Shown here: one piece after another, positions 17,721 to 27,353 of the stretch
How positions within the stretch are numbered: position 1 is the first letter of the stretch
How the letters are laid out: each line of letters begins with the position of its first letter
Assembly: GCF_009498455.1 (NCBI RefSeq)
Contig: NZ_CP045644.1
Span: 3,103,001 to 3,167,000 of the forward strand
Direction of reading: 5' to 3'
Length of the DNA stretch: 64,000 nt
Source: Variovorax paradoxus
Lineage (GTDB): Bacteria > Pseudomonadota > Gammaproteobacteria > Burkholderiales > Burkholderiaceae_C
The notes under the pieces: generated by a model
Told to the model about the DNA's origin: nothing
The model's database searches: none
Seen by the model: the letters and a program-made list of their open reading frames with translations, nothing else
Made by a program: the position numbers and the translations under genes

Positions 17721-18480
17721 CGTCCACCGGCGTGCCGAAGATCGTGATGGTGCTGATGAAGCTCAGCACGCCGCTCGGCATGACCACCTGGAACGGCACG
17801 GCCACCGCCGACAGGGCGGTATCGAGCAGCGGTGCGTCGTGGCTCACGGCCGGCGGCGGGTAGCCCTCCAGCTCGTCGTGCAGCGCCTGCAGCACGGTGT
17901 CGCCGGTGGCGGCGATCTGCTGCTGCAGCCGCTCGAGCAGGTGGGTGCGCCATTGCGCCAGGTTCGCGATGCGTGGCGCCACGCCGTCGGGGTGCAGGCT
18001 CAGGCGCAGCACGTTGATCGGCGGCTTCAGCAGCTCGGCCGAGCAGCCTTCCATGAGCAGCGGCACCAGCGCGTTGTGCGCCACCAGGTTCCAGTGGCGG
18101 TCCACGGCCAGCGCGGGGAAGGGCTCGTGGCCCTTCAGCACCAGGTCGATGGCGCGGCGCGCCGAGGCCATGGCGGGGTCGTCGAGCGAGCGCTGGCGGT
18201 ACATGGGCGCGAAGCCGGCGGCCACCAGCAGCGCATTGCGCTCGCGCAGCGGCACGTCGAGCCGTTCGGCCAGGCGCAGCACCATCTCGCGGCTGGGCGC
18301 GGCGCGGCCGGTTTCCACGTAGCTCAGGTGGCGGGTCGAGACCTCGGCCTCCTGCGCCAAGTCGAGCTGGCTCAGGCGGCGGTGGGTGCGCCAGTGCCGC
18401 AGGTGGGCGCCGAACGGGTCGCGTGCGCCGGGAAGGCCGGCGGCGGCGGCCTTGGACGAATGGGTGCGGGGGGTGTTCAT
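17623..18480 (-). CDS. XRE-family transcriptional regulator with MmyB-like C-terminal domain
   Basis: 285 residues. The N-terminal helix-turn-helix (residues ~25-80) contains RRLSQLDLAQEAEVSTRHLS and YVETGRAAPSREMVLRLAE. It is followed by a MmyB-like ligand-binding region (PALAVDRHWNLVAHN and later segments), a PAS-like fold thought to bind fatty-acid-type ligands in this family. It runs convergently into the acyl-CoA dehydrogenase gene, overlapping 98 bp tail to tail, and its start faces a small membrane-protein gene transcribed the other way. Either neighbour could be its target; a lipid-responsive role is inference from the fold and the fadE neighbour. Confidence 0.9.
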   Translation of the reverse strand: MNTPRTHSSKAAAAGLPGARDPFGAHLRHWRTHRRLSQLDLAQEAEVSTRHLSYVETGRAAPSREMVLRLAERLDVPLRERNALLVAAGFAPMYRQRSLDDPAMASARRAIDLVLKGHEPFPALAVDRHWNLVAHNALVPLLMEGCSAELLKPPINVLRLSLHPDGVAPRIANLAQWRTHLLERLQQQIAATGDTVLQALHDELEGYPPPAVSHDAPLLDTALSAVAVPFQVVMPSGVLSFISTITIFGTPVDVTLQELAVESFFPADEQTAAALTALAAQQARG

Positions 18481-18612
18481 GGAGCCGCATTCTGGCGCGA
18501 CGGCGGCGCCGCGCCATGACCTCCCAGGTCATCGACGCGATCCACGCCCGGCGGAATCATCGACCCCAACGCAGCAGGACTGGCCTGCAGCGTACCCACC
18601 CAGGAGATTCAC

Positions 18613-19026
18613 ATGTCTGTTTTCGCTTCCCCCCGCTTCCTGTCGAACGTGATGTGGGCCGACGCCGCTTCGTGCGCTGCGACCGGCGCGCTGCAGGTCG
18701 CGTTCACCGACGTTCTCGCTTCCCTGACTGGTCTCCCGGCCTGGCTGCTCATGGGCACCGGCGTGTTCCTGCTGGCCTATGCGGCGGCAGCCGCCTTCAT
18801 GGCCAGCCGCGCCACGCCGCCGCGCACGCTGATCGGCCTCGTGGTCGTCGGCAACTTCGCCTGGGCCGTGGCCTGCGTGGCGCTGCTGGTGAGCGGCGTG
18901 TTCGCGGTCACCGCGCTCGGCACCGCCTGGGTGCTGGCGCAGGCGCTGTGCGTGGTCGTGCTGGCCGAGCTGCAATGGACCGGGCTGCGCCGTTCCCGGG
19001 GCGCTACCCGCATGGCGATGGCCTGA
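18613..19026 (+). CDS. Small integral membrane protein, unknown function
   Basis: 137 residues with four predicted membrane helices (about residues 15-37, 42-64, 72-94 and 98-122). CAGGAG lies 8 bp before ATG 18613. There are no conserved catalytic motifs that I can name. It is transcribed divergently from the XRE/MmyB regulator with 132 bp between starts, so it is a plausible target of that regulator. A strong terminator follows, so it is probably monocistronic. Confidence 0.75.
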   Translation: MSVFASPRFLSNVMWADAASCAATGALQVAFTDVLASLTGLPAWLLMGTGVFLLAYAAAAAFMASRATPPRTLIGLVVVGNFAWAVACVALLVSGVFAVTALGTAWVLAQALCVVVLAELQWTGLRRSRGATRMAMA

Positions 19027-19057
19027 GCGCCTGACCGTCCGCTGCACGCTCGCCCAG

Positions 19058-19089
19058 CGCCCGCCGCACCCCGTGCGGCGGGCGTTTTT
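19058..19089 (+). terminator. Rho-independent terminator
   Basis: A 12-bp perfect stem (19058-19069 with 19073-19084) has a 3-nt loop and is followed by TTTTT. It isolates the small membrane-protein gene from acnA. Confidence 0.9.
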
Positions 19090-19200
19090 GCTATGAGAAC
19101 CATAGTTTTGAGAGAGCCCGACAAGGAAGACTGACTACAGCGATTGACATTGATCCCCGCTATCCTTGAGGAGCTTCCACGAACACACAGGAGTCCTCTC

Positions 19201-22068
19201 ATGGCCAAAGCCCCGGCGCACGCGTTTGCGTCCACCCTCAAGACCTTCAAGACCGCGTCGGGAAAGTCCGGCAAGTACTGGTCGCTGAAGGAACTGGCCA
19301 AGCAGTACCCGTCCGTGGAGCGTCTGCCGGTGTCGATCCGCATCGTGCTCGAGTCGGTGCTGCGCAACTGCGACGGCCAGAAGGTGTCGGCCAAGCACGT
19401 CGAAGAGCTGGCCCACTGGGCGCCCAATGCCGAGCGCACCGACGAAATTCCGTTTGTCGTCACCCGCGTGGTGCTGCAGGACTTCACCGGCGTGCCGCTG
19501 CTGGCCGACCTGGCCGCCATGCGCAGCGTGGCCGCCAAGCTGGGCAAGTCGCCCAAGACCATCGAGCCGCTGGTGCCCGTCGACCTGGTGGTCGACCACT
19601 CGGTGATGGTCGACTACTACGGCACGCCCAAGGCGCTCGACCTGAACATGAAGCTGGAGTTCCAGCGCAACAACGAGCGCTACCAGTTCATGAAGTGGGG
19701 CATGCAGGCCTTCGACACCTTCGGCGTCGTGCCGCCGGGCTTCGGCATCGTGCACCAGGTCAACCTCGAGTACTTTGCGCGCGGCGTCTACAAGAGCCCG
19801 GCCGACAAGAGCGACACGCCGGTGTACTACCCCGACTCGCTGGTGGGCACCGACAGCCACACCACCATGATCAACGGCGTGGGCGTGGTCGGCTGGGGCG
19901 TGGGCGGTATCGAGGCCGAGGCCGCCATGCTGGGCCAGCCGGTCTACATGCTCACGCCCGACGTGGTGGGCTTCGAGCTCACCGGCAAGCTGCGCGAAGG
20001 CGTCACGGCCACCGACCTGGTGCTGTACGTCACGGCCATCCTGCGCGGTGAAAAGGTGGTGGGCAAGTTCGTCGAGTTCTTCGGCCCCGGTGCCGCATCG
20101 ATCGCCGTGCCCGACCGCGCCACCATCGGCAACATGGCGCCCGAATACGGCGCCACCATGGGCTTCTTCCCGGTCGACGAGATGACCGTGGCGTACTTCG
20201 AAGGCACCGGCCGCACCAAGGAAGAGGTCGAGCGCTTCGCCGCCTACTACAAGGCGCAGGGCCTGTTCGGCATGCCCGCGCCGGGCGACATCGACTACAC
20301 CAAGATCGTCAAGCTCGACCTGGGCACCGTCTCGCCCAGCCTGGCCGGCCCCAAGCGCCCGCAGGACCGCATCAACCTGGGCGACCTCTCGACCAAGTTC
20401 GCCGAGCTGTACAGCAAGCCCAACGACGCCAACGGCTTCAACCAGCCGGCCGACAAGCTCAAGCAGCGCTACCCGCTGGTCGCCGCCGGCCAGGGCGGCG
20501 ACGAAGAAGCGGCGCCGCCGCCCGCCGGCGCGCCGCGCGAGGTGGTCGAGATGGTCGCCAACCGGTCGACCAAGGCCGCGGCCCACACGAGCGCTTCGGC
20601 ACCGCCCGCGCCCAAGGGGCAGGTCACCATCGGCAACGGCGACGTGCTCATTGCCGCCATCACCTCGTGCACCAACACCTCCAACCCGAGCGTGATGCTC
20701 GCGGCCGGCCTGCTGGCCAAGAAGGCGGTGGAAGCGGGCCTGAAGGTGCAGCCGCACATCAAGACCTCGCTCGCGCCGGGCTCGCGCATCGTCACCGAAT
20801 ACCTCGAGAAAGCGGGCCTGCTGCCGTACCTCGAAAAGCTGGGCTTCTACCTCGCGGGCTACGGCTGCACCACCTGCATCGGCAATGCCGGCGACCTCAC
20901 GCCCGAGATCAACGACGCCATCACGAAGAACGACCTCATCGGCGCGGCCGTGCTGTCGGGCAACCGCAACTTCGAGGCGCGCATCCACCCGAACCTGAAG
21001 GCCAACTTCCTGGCCTCGCCGCCGCTGGTGGTGGCCTTTGCCATCGCGGGCAACGTGCTGACTGACCTCATGACCCAGCCCGTGGGCAAGGGCAAGGGCG
21101 GCAAGGACGTGTACCTGGGCGACATCTGGCCCACGCCGAAGGAGATCGACGACAACCTGCGCTTCGCGATGAACGCCAAGTCGTTCCGTGCGAACTACGA
21201 GAAGGTGAAGTCCGATCCGGGCAAGTTCTGGACGAGCATCAAGGGCACGACCGGCCAGGTGTACGACTGGCCCACCTCGACCTACATCGCCGAGCCGCCG
21301 TTCTTCGAAGGCTTCCAGATGCAGCCGCACGCGTCGGATGCCGGCATCCAGGGCGCGCGCGTCATGGCGCTGTTCGGCGACTCGATCACCACCGACCACA
21401 TCTCGCCGGCCGGCTCCATCAAGGAAAGCTCGCCCGCGGGCATCTGGCTCAAGGCGAACGGCGTGGCCAAGGCCGACTTCAACAGCTACGGTTCGCGCCG
21501 TGGCAACCACGACGTGATGGTGCGCGGCACCTTCGCCAACGTGCGCATCAAGAACCTGATGATTCCGCCGGACGCCAACGGCACGCAGGAAGAGGGCGGC
21601 GTCACGCTGTTCCAGCCGGGCGGCGAGAAGATGTTCATCTACGACGCCGCCATGAAGTACATGGAAGCGGGCACGCCGACCATCGTGTTCGGCGGCGAGG
21701 AGTACGGCACGGGCTCGTCGCGCGACTGGGCCGCCAAGGGCACGCAGCTGCTGGGCATCAAGGCCGTGGTGGCGCGCAGCTTCGAGCGCATCCACCGCGC
21801 CAACCTGGTCGGCATGGGCGTGCTGCCGCTGCAGTTCCGCGGCGCCGATTCGTGGCAGACGCTGGGCCTCACGGGCGAGGAAAAGATCGACGTCGTGATC
21901 GGCGGCGAACTCAAGCCGCAGATGGACGTGAAGCTGGTCGTGCACCGCGCCGACGGCACGCACCAGGAGGTGACGGTGCGCCTGCGCATCGACACGCCGA
22001 TCGAGGTCGATTACTACAAGCACGGCGGCATCCTGCCGTTCGTGCTGCGGCAGCTGCTGGCGGCCTGA
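19201..22068 (+). CDS. acnA: Aconitate hydratase A
   Basis: 955 residues. TCA and glyoxylate cycle enzyme (citrate to isocitrate), cytoplasmic, with a [4Fe-4S] cluster. Ligand cysteines are seen in [13 protein letters not shown] and in [11 protein letters not shown]. The C-terminal swivel domain has [19 protein letters not shown] and [26 protein letters not shown] precedes ATG 19201. The protein is longer than typical AcnA (about 890): a low-complexity insertion of about 50 residues, rich in Ala, Pro and Glu, sits at ~428-476 just before the first cluster cysteine region. Iron-sulfur content fits the iron-uptake block downstream, but there is no operon link to it. Confidence 0.96.
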   Translation: MAKAPAHAFASTLKTFKTASGKSGKYWSLKELAKQYPSVERLPVSIRIVLESVLRNCDGQKVSAKHVEELAHWAPNAERTDEIPFVVTRVVLQDFTGVPLLADLAAMRSVAAKLGKSPKTIEPLVPVDLVVDHSVMVDYYGTPKALDLNMKLEFQRNNERYQFMKWGMQAFDTFGVVPPGFGIVHQVNLEYFARGVYKSPADKSDTPVYYPDSLVGTDSHTTMINGVGVVGWGVGGIEAEAAMLGQPVYMLTPDVVGFELTGKLREGVTATDLVLYVTAILRGEKVVGKFVEFFGPGAASIAVPDRATIGNMAPEYGATMGFFPVDEMTVAYFEGTGRTKEEVERFAAYYKAQGLFGMPAPGDIDYTKIVKLDLGTVSPSLAGPKRPQDRINLGDLSTKFAELYSKPNDANGFNQPADKLKQRYPLVAAGQGGDEEAAPPPAGAPREVVEMVANRSTKAAAHTSASAPPAPKGQVTIGNGDVLIAAITSCTNTSNPSVMLAAGLLAKKAVEAGLKVQPHIKTSLAPGSRIVTEYLEKAGLLPYLEKLGFYLAGYGCTTCIGNAGDLTPEINDAITKNDLIGAAVLSGNRNFEARIHPNLKANFLASPPLVVAFAIAGNVLTDLMTQPVGKGKGGKDVYLGDIWPTPKEIDDNLRFAMNAKSFRANYEKVKSDPGKFWTSIKGTTGQVYDWPTSTYIAEPPFFEGFQMQPHASDAGIQGARVMALFGDSITTDHISPAGSIKESSPAGIWLKANGVAKADFNSYGSRRGNHDVMVRGTFANVRIKNLMIPPDANGTQEEGGVTLFQPGGEKMFIYDAAMKYMEAGTPTIVFGGEEYGTGSSRDWAAKGTQLLGIKAVVARSFERIHRANLVGMGVLPLQFRGADSWQTLGLTGEEKIDVVIGGELKPQMDVKLVVHRADGTHQEVTVRLRIDTPIEVDYYKHGGILPFVLRQLLAA

Positions 22069-22072
22069 CGGA

Positions 22073-22540
22073 TTGGGCTTGATCCGCGTCGGGCTCATCT
22101 CCGACACCCACGGCCTGCTGCGCCCGCAGGCCGTGGCGGCCTTGCAAGGCTGCGACTTCATCGTGCATGGCGGGGACATCGGCGACGCCGGCATCCTCGA
22201 CGCACTCGCCGCGATCGCGCCGCTGACGGTGGTGCGCGGCAACAACGACCGCGAGGAATGGGCCGAGGCCATTCCGGAGACGGCTCTGCTGCAGCTTGGG
22301 AGCGTGCGGCTGCTGGCGATCCACGATCTTTCCGGACTGAGCGGCAAGCCGCTGGGGGAGGGCGTGCGCGTGGTCGTCTCCGGCCATTCGCACCAACCCA
22401 AGGTCGAAGAGCGCGACGGCGTGCTCTACGTCAACCCCGGCAGCGCCGGCCCGCGCCGATTCAAACTGCCTATCGCGGTGGCGGAGCTGATCGTCGACGG
22501 CGACACCGTCAGCGCGCGCATCGTCGAACTGCCCCTGTGA
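22073..22540 (+). CDS. YfcE/MJ0936-family metallophosphoesterase
   Basis: 155 residues. Metal-dependent phosphodiesterase fold with all expected motifs: GLISDTHG, HGGDIGD, GNND, a later HD, and GHSHQP near the C-terminus. The start is uncertain: TTG 22073 or TTG 22079, only 4-10 bp after the acnA stop, so it is probably co-transcribed with and coupled to acnA. The physiological substrate is unknown. Confidence 0.88.
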   Translation: MGLIRVGLISDTHGLLRPQAVAALQGCDFIVHGGDIGDAGILDALAAIAPLTVVRGNNDREEWAEAIPETALLQLGSVRLLAIHDLSGLSGKPLGEGVRVVVSGHSHQPKVEERDGVLYVNPGSAGPRRFKLPIAVAELIVDGDTVSARIVELPL

Positions 22541-22555
22541 GCGGGGCGGGGTCGA

Positions 22556-22594
22556 ATACCCCTAATTGAGAATAAATCTTATTTGATGGGGTAT
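22556..22594 (+). promoter_or_regulatory. AT-rich operator region upstream of efeU (candidate Fur site)
   Basis: An AT-rich island in GC-rich DNA holds two dyads. ATACCCC (22556-22562) pairs with GGGGTAT (22588-22594), and AATAA (22571-22575) pairs with TTATT (22579-22583). TTGAGAAT inside it resembles half of a Fur box and is echoed before feoA. The location, 70 bp before an iron-permease operon, supports iron control; Fur binding is inferred. Confidence 0.5.
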
Positions 22595-22603
22595 CCTCGG
22601 GCC

Positions 22604-22645
22604 GTTCTTTGAAAAATGCACCACATCGGGGCATTTTCAAAGAAC
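22604..22645 (+). promoter_or_regulatory. Long hairpin in the efeU leader
   Basis: GTTCTTTGAAAAATGC (22604-22619) is the near-exact reverse complement of GCATTTTCAAAGAAC (22631-22645), with one unpaired A and an 11-nt loop. It ends 16 bp before the efeU ATG. No T-tract follows, so it is not a simple terminator. It could be an operator dyad or an RNA structure that affects ribosome access. Confidence 0.55.
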
Positions 22646-22661
22646 TTTCTTCTGTTCCGAG

Positions 22662-23498
22662 ATGCTCATTCCCTTCCTCATCATGCTGCGCGAAGGCATC
22701 GAAGCCGCGCTGATCGTCGGCATCGTTGCCAGTTACCTGAAACAAAGCGGACGCGGTGTGCTGATGCCCGCGGTGTGGGTCGGCGTGTTGCTGGCCACCG
22801 CGCTGTCGCTGTTCGCCGGCGCCGGCCTGCAACTGCTGGCGGCCGAGTTTCCGCAGAAGCAGCAGGAGCTGTTCGAGGGCGTGGTGGGGCTCATTGCCGT
22901 GGTCATGCTGACCACGATGGTGTTCTGGATGCGCAAGGCGGCCCGCTCCATCAAGGGCGAGCTGCACGCATCCATCGACAAGGCGCTGGCGCGGCATGCC
23001 GACGGGCAGGGCTGGGCGCTCATCGGCATGGTGTTTCTCGCGGTCGCGCGCGAGGGGCTGGAGTCGGTTTTCTTCCTGCTGGCCGTGTTCCAGCAGAGCA
23101 CCGGCTGGGAAGCACCCGTGGGCGCGCTCGCGGGCATTGCCGTGTCGGTGGTGGTCGGCTGGGGCATCTATTCGGGCGGCGTGCGGCTCGACCTGCGCCG
23201 CTTCTTCCGCTTCACGGGCCTGTTCATCCTGCTGGTCGCAGCCGGGTTGCTGGCCGGCGTGCTGCGCAAGCTGCACGAGGCCGGCGTATGGAACCAGCTG
23301 CAGACCGTGGTGTTCGACATGAGCGAAACCCTGCCGATGGACAGCCCCGTGGGCGCCGTGCTGTCGGGCCTGCTGGGCTACCAGGCCGCGCCCGTGGTGG
23401 GCGAGGTGATCGTCTACCTGGCCTTCCTAACCGTGGCCCTGTTCTTCTTCCTGCGCCCGGCGGCTGCTGCGGCGCCGCGCACGGCGACTGCCGGCTGA
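22662..23498 (+). CDS. efeU: Ferrous-iron permease EfeU (FTR1/OFeT family)
   Basis: 278 residues, about seven membrane helices. The two REGxE iron-translocation motifs are present: LREGIEAAL at residue ~9 and AREGLESVFF at ~127. Inner-membrane channel of the EfeUOB system, active under acidic or low-iron conditions in Escherichia coli. It is the first gene of efeU-efeO-efeB-imelysin, all on one strand with short gaps. The ribosome-binding site is weak and the leader contains a long hairpin, so translation may be controlled. Confidence 0.93.
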   Translation: MLIPFLIMLREGIEAALIVGIVASYLKQSGRGVLMPAVWVGVLLATALSLFAGAGLQLLAAEFPQKQQELFEGVVGLIAVVMLTTMVFWMRKAARSIKGELHASIDKALARHADGQGWALIGMVFLAVAREGLESVFFLLAVFQQSTGWEAPVGALAGIAVSVVVGWGIYSGGVRLDLRRFFRFTGLFILLVAAGLLAGVLRKLHEAGVWNQLQTVVFDMSETLPMDSPVGAVLSGLLGYQAAPVVGEVIVYLAFLTVALFFFLRPAAAAAPRTATAG

Positions 23499-23510
23499 TC
23501 TTTTTTTCCG

Positions 23511-24692
23511 ATGTCTTCTTCCTCTTCTTCTTCGTCATCGACGCTCATGCGCGTCGCCGTGGGCGCCTCGGCGCTGCTGGTCGTTGCCGGCCTTGCGGCC
23601 TTCTGGTACGCCTCGAACCAGGCGCGCAAGGCACCGCCCAAGGCGACCGACCACGCCGTCACCGTCACCATTCGCGGCAACGCCTGCGACCCGAACGACA
23701 TCACCGTGCCTGCGGGCCGCACGACCTTCACCATCGTCAACCAGTCGAACCGCGCGCTCGAGTGGGAAATTCTCGACGGCGTGATGGTGGTCGAAGAGCG
23801 CGAGAACATCGCGCCCGGCTTCTCGCAGACCATGACGGTCAAGCTCTCGCCGGGCGATTTCGCCATCACCTGCGGGCTGCTGAGCAACCCGCGCGGCAAG
23901 CTGCATGTCACGCCGTCGGCGGCCTCGCTGGCCGAGGAGGCACGGCCCTCGCTCGTCAACTACGTGGGCGCGCTGGCCGAGTACCAGGTGTTCCTGCGGC
24001 TGGAGGCCGCCACGCTCGACGACGCGGTGCGCGCGCTGGCCGATGCCGTCAAGGCCGGCGACCTGGCGCAGGCGCGCGCGCTCTACGCGCCGGCCCACCA
24101 GGCCTACAAGCGCATCGAGCCGATGGCCGAGCTGTTCGCCGACCTCGACGCGCGCATCAACGCCCGCGCCGACTACTTCGAGAAGCGCGAGGCCGACCCG
24201 GGCTTCAGCGGCTTCCACCGCATCGAGTACGCGCTGTACGGGCAGGGCGACGCGAAGGCGCTGGCACCGGTCCTCGACCAACTGCTGGCCGACGTCGAGA
24301 CGCTGCAGACGCGCCTGCGCGCACTGAGCGTGCCGCCCGAGCGGCTCGCGAGCGCCGCCTCGAAGTTGCTGCGCCGCGTGGCCGACAACCTGCCGGCCGG
24401 CGGCGAAGACCACTACGGCCATGCCGAGCTGGTGAACCTGCAGGGCAGCTACGAAGGCACCAAGAAGATCGCCGACCTGCTGCAGCCGCTGCTCGTCAAA
24501 GCCGCGCCCGCGCAGCAGAAGGCCGTGGATGAACGCTTCGCCGCCTTCGACGCCGCATTGGCGCCGTACCGCGCGGGCGAAGGCTTCAAGCCTGCGCCGC
24601 TGGACGAGGCGCAGCGCCAGGCGTTGGCTGGGCCCGTGCGCGCTCTGGCCGAGGAACTGGGCAAGGTGAACGCCGCGCTCGGGTTGGAATGA
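23511..24692 (+). CDS. efeO: EfeO, cupredoxin plus imelysin (M75) iron-uptake protein
   Basis: 393 residues. An odd N-terminus of nine consecutive Ser precedes one signal-anchor helix (about residues 14-32). A cupredoxin-like domain follows (~48-130), then an imelysin/M75 domain (~140-393) with the hallmark GFHRIEYAL. Periplasmic partner of EfeU; it captures metal for the permease. It lies 12 bp after efeU and 22 bp before the likely efeB ATG. The Ser run comes from TCT/TCC/TCG codons after a T-rich stretch, a simple repeat that could vary in length without a frameshift. Confidence 0.92.
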   Translation: MSSSSSSSSSTLMRVAVGASALLVVAGLAAFWYASNQARKAPPKATDHAVTVTIRGNACDPNDITVPAGRTTFTIVNQSNRALEWEILDGVMVVEERENIAPGFSQTMTVKLSPGDFAITCGLLSNPRGKLHVTPSAASLAEEARPSLVNYVGALAEYQVFLRLEAATLDDAVRALADAVKAGDLAQARALYAPAHQAYKRIEPMAELFADLDARINARADYFEKREADPGFSGFHRIEYALYGQGDAKALAPVLDQLLADVETLQTRLRALSVPPERLASAASKLLRRVADNLPAGGEDHYGHAELVNLQGSYEGTKKIADLLQPLLVKAAPAQQKAVDERFAAFDAALAPYRAGEGFKPAPLDEAQRQALAGPVRALAEELGKVNAALGLE

Positions 24693-24714
24693 GTTGAGAG
24701 AGAACGACGATCCC

Positions 24715-26028
24715 ATGGAACCGACGAAGAAGAACGACGTCCCCGTCGCGGGACATCCCGCCTCGCCGCACCGCCGCCGCATGCTCGGCGCCGCGGGCGT
24801 GGCCTTTGCCGGGCTCGCGGCCACCGCGCGTGCCGGCGCGGCCATGCCGGGCCCGCCCGACACCGGCGCGCAGGTCACCGACGCCCCGCAGAGCACCCAC
24901 ACGCAAGACCGCGTGCCCTTCCGCGGCAAGCACCAGGCGGGCGTGGTCACGCCGCGCCCCACGGCCGGCATGATCGCTTCGTTCTACGTGCTGGCCGAGA
25001 ACCGCGCCGACCTGGAGCGGCTGATGCGCACGCTCACCGAGCGCATCGCCTTTCTCACGCAGGGCGGTCCGCAGACCGACCCCGACCCCAAGCTGCCGCC
25101 CGCGGGCTCCGGCATCCTCGGCCCGGTGGTGCAGCCCGACGGGCTCACCGTGACCGTGTCGGTCGGCGCGTCGCTGTTCGACGAGCGCTTCGGCCTCGTC
25201 AAGAAAAAGCCGCTGCGCCTGAACCCGATGCAGCGCCATCCGAACGACGCGCTCGATGCCGCGCTATGCCACGGCGACCTGTCGATCCAGTTCTGCGCCA
25301 ACACGCCCGACACCAACATCCACGCGCTGCGCGACATCATCAAGAACACGCCCGACCTGCTGGTGCTGCACTGGAAGCAGGAAGGCTCCGTGCCGCCGAT
25401 TCCGGCCGTGGCGGGCCAGCCCGCGGAGAGCGCGCGCAACTTCCTCGGTTTTCGCGACGGCTCGGCCAACCCCGACTCGGCGGACGACACGCTCATGAAC
25501 AAGCACGTCTGGGTGCAGCCGAACGGCGACGAGCCCGCGTGGGCCGTGGGCGGCAGCTACCAGGCGGTGCGGATCATCCGCAACTTCGTCGAGCGCTGGG
25601 ACCGCACGCCGCTGCAGGAGCAGGAGGCCATCATGGGCCGCCTCAAGCCCAGCGGCGCGCCGCTGGACGGCGGCAAGACCGAGCACGACGTGCCCGACTA
25701 CGCGAAAGATCCCGAAGGCAAGGCGACGCCGATGGACGCGCACATCCGCCTGGCGAACCCGCGTACCAAGGCTTCGGACGCCAACCTGATGCTGCGTCGG
25801 CCCTTCAACTATTCGAACGGCGTCACCAAGTCGGGCCAGCTCGAGATGGGCCTGCTGTTCATCTGCTATCAGGCCGACCTCGAGAAGGGTTTTGTCGCCG
25901 TGCAGACCCGCCTCGATGGCGAGCCGCTCGAGGAATACATCAAGCCCATCGGCGGCGGCTTCTTCTTCACGCTGCCCGGCGTGCAGGGCGCCGACGACTG
26001 GCTCGGGCGCAGCCTGCTGGCCGCCTGA
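24715..26028 (+). CDS. efeB: EfeB, Tat-exported DyP-type heme peroxidase
   Basis: 437 residues from ATG 24715, chosen because GAGAG lies upstream; TTG 24694 is an alternative. The N-terminus has HRRRML followed by an Ala/Gly-rich hydrophobic segment, a twin-arginine export signal. The DyP signature FRDGSANPD carries the catalytic Asp. The likely proximal heme His is in [10 protein letters not shown]. In known systems EfeB oxidises ferrous iron or releases iron from heme in the periplasm and passes it to EfeO/EfeU. Third gene of the operon. Confidence 0.93.
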   Translation: MEPTKKNDVPVAGHPASPHRRRMLGAAGVAFAGLAATARAGAAMPGPPDTGAQVTDAPQSTHTQDRVPFRGKHQAGVVTPRPTAGMIASFYVLAENRADLERLMRTLTERIAFLTQGGPQTDPDPKLPPAGSGILGPVVQPDGLTVTVSVGASLFDERFGLVKKKPLRLNPMQRHPNDALDAALCHGDLSIQFCANTPDTNIHALRDIIKNTPDLLVLHWKQEGSVPPIPAVAGQPAESARNFLGFRDGSANPDSADDTLMNKHVWVQPNGDEPAWAVGGSYQAVRIIRNFVERWDRTPLQEQEAIMGRLKPSGAPLDGGKTEHDVPDYAKDPEGKATPMDAHIRLANPRTKASDANLMLRRPFNYSNGVTKSGQLEMGLLFICYQADLEKGFVAVQTRLDGEPLEEYIKPIGGGFFFTLPGVQGADDWLGRSLLAA

Positions 26029-26075
26029 TCTCTCACTCACTTTTCATCACCACCGCATCGCACCCAAGGAGATCC

Positions 26076-26912
26076 ATGACCGTGCTGTTCCGCCGCCGCT
26101 TCCTCGCCGCTTTCGTCGCAGGCTTTGCCGGCCTTCATGCCGTGGGCGCGCAGGCCGCCGTGTCGCCGCTCGAGCTGGTCGGTCCGATCTCGGACTACAA
26201 GATTTACGTGACGCAGAACGTGCGCAAGCTGGCCGCCGACGTGCGCGTGTTCACCGCCGCCGTGAAGGCCGGCGACATGGAGAAAGCCAAGAAGCTCTAC
26301 GCACCCACCCGCACCAGCTACGAGCGCGTCGAGCCCGTGGCGGAGCTGTTCACCGACCTTGACCAGTCGATCGACTCGCGCGCGGACGACCATGAAAAGG
26401 CTGAAAAAGACCCGGCCTTCATCGGCTTTCACCGCATCGAGTACGGCCTGTGGACGCTCAAGAGCACCAAGGACCTGAACCCCGTGGCCGACAAGCTGCT
26501 GGCCGACGTGCTCGAGCTGCAAAAGCGCCTGGGCGCGCTGACCTTCCCGCCCGAGAAGGTCGTGGGCGGCGCCGCCGTGCTGATGGAAGAAGTGGCCGCC
26601 ACCAAGATCTCCGGCGAAGAAAACCGCTACAGCCACACCGACCTGTGGGATTTCCAGTCGAACTTCGAGGGCGCCTACAAGATCGTCGAGCTGCTGCGCC
26701 CGCTGGTCGTGAAGCAGGACAAGCCCTTCGCCGAGAAGGCCGACGCCAACTTCAAGGTGGTGTTCGACACGCTGGCCAAGTACCGCACGGCCGACGGCGG
26801 CTTCGAAACCTATTCGAAGCTCACCGAGCGCGACCGCAAGATGCTGGCCGGGCGGGTGAATACGCTGGCGGAAGACCTGTCGAAGCTGCGCGGCATGCTC
26901 GGATTGAACTGA
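26076..26912 (+). CDS. EfeM-like imelysin (M75) iron-binding protein
   Basis: 278 residues. Sec or Tat-like signal (FRRRFLAAFVAGFAG ... AQA), then a single M75/imelysin domain with GFHRIEYGLW. It lacks the cupredoxin domain, so it resembles EfeM or the C-terminal half of the neighbouring EfeO. CAAGGAG precedes ATG 26076. Having both EfeO and an EfeM-like protein in one operon means two periplasmic metal-capture proteins for one permease. The last gene before a terminator. Confidence 0.9.
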   Translation: MTVLFRRRFLAAFVAGFAGLHAVGAQAAVSPLELVGPISDYKIYVTQNVRKLAADVRVFTAAVKAGDMEKAKKLYAPTRTSYERVEPVAELFTDLDQSIDSRADDHEKAEKDPAFIGFHRIEYGLWTLKSTKDLNPVADKLLADVLELQKRLGALTFPPEKVVGGAAVLMEEVAATKISGEENRYSHTDLWDFQSNFEGAYKIVELLRPLVVKQDKPFAEKADANFKVVFDTLAKYRTADGGFETYSKLTERDRKMLAGRVNTLAEDLSKLRGMLGLN

Positions 26913-26942
26913 GTCTGGCCCAGAGGGAGGCACTCATTTCCG

Positions 26943-26977
26943 CCTGACCCACCACTTTTTGGGGTTGGTCAGGTTTT
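26943..26977 (+). terminator. Probable terminator of the efe operon
   Basis: CCTGACC (26943-26949) pairs with GGTCAGG (26967-26973), with extra A/C:T/G pairs inside the loop and TTTT directly after. It lies 30 bp past the last efe gene. Confidence 0.65.
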
Positions 26978-26980
26978 CGC

Positions 26981-27000
26981 GAGTGAGAATTGCTAGCATC
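26981..27000 (+). promoter_or_regulatory. Candidate Fur site upstream of feoA
   Basis: GAGTGAGAATTGCTAGCATC contains TGAGAAT, like the efeU leader, next to the perfect palindrome TGCTAGCA. Placement ahead of feoAB fits iron repression; the match to a Fur consensus is partial. Confidence 0.45.
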
Positions 27001-27053
27001 TGGCTTTTGCTTACTGGCGTGCCCCGGTGTTTCCGGGGGGCGCAACCCCCACC

Positions 27054-27353
27054 GTGCGAAACAACGACCTCGGCGCAGCGCCGACCACCACCGCGCTGAG
27101 CCTCGACCAGCTTCCGTCCCATCAGTGGGCCACCGTGCTCGACGTGGCCCGCCCCGACAGCGCGGACGACCGCGAGCTCGTGCTGCGCCTGACCGAAATC
27201 GGCTTCGTGCCGGGCGAGGCCGTGCGCATCGTCGCCACCGGCACCCCGGGCCGCGAGCCGCTGGCCGTGCGCCTGGGCCACACCACCTTCGCGCTGCGCC
27301 GCCACGAGGCCGCGCTGATCCACGTCACGCCGGGAGCCGCGAACCATGGTTGA
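27054..27353 (+). CDS. feoA: FeoA, ferrous-iron transport accessory protein
   Basis: 99 residues from GTG 27054, preferred because a G-run lies about 14 bp upstream; GTG 27027 would add 9 residues. SH3-like domain with RLTEIGFVPGEAVRIV and a C-terminal LRRHEAALI segment, the usual FeoA pattern. Small cytoplasmic partner of FeoB. Its end overlaps the feoB start by 8 bp, so the two are coupled. Confidence 0.88.
   Translation: MRNNDLGAAPTTTALSLDQLPSHQWATVLDVARPDSADDRELVLRLTEIGFVPGEAVRIVATGTPGREPLAVRLGHTTFALRRHEAALIHVTPGAANHG

Noticed and set aside
19144..19166. Perfect TTGACA as acnA -35 box
   Set aside because: The nearest -10-like hexamer is only 11 bp away, so the spacing is wrong for a sigma-70 promoter.
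19135..22401. Antisense open frame of about 1,090 residues opposite acnA
   Set aside because: Shadow of a strongly GC3-biased gene; the sense strand encodes an unambiguous aconitase.
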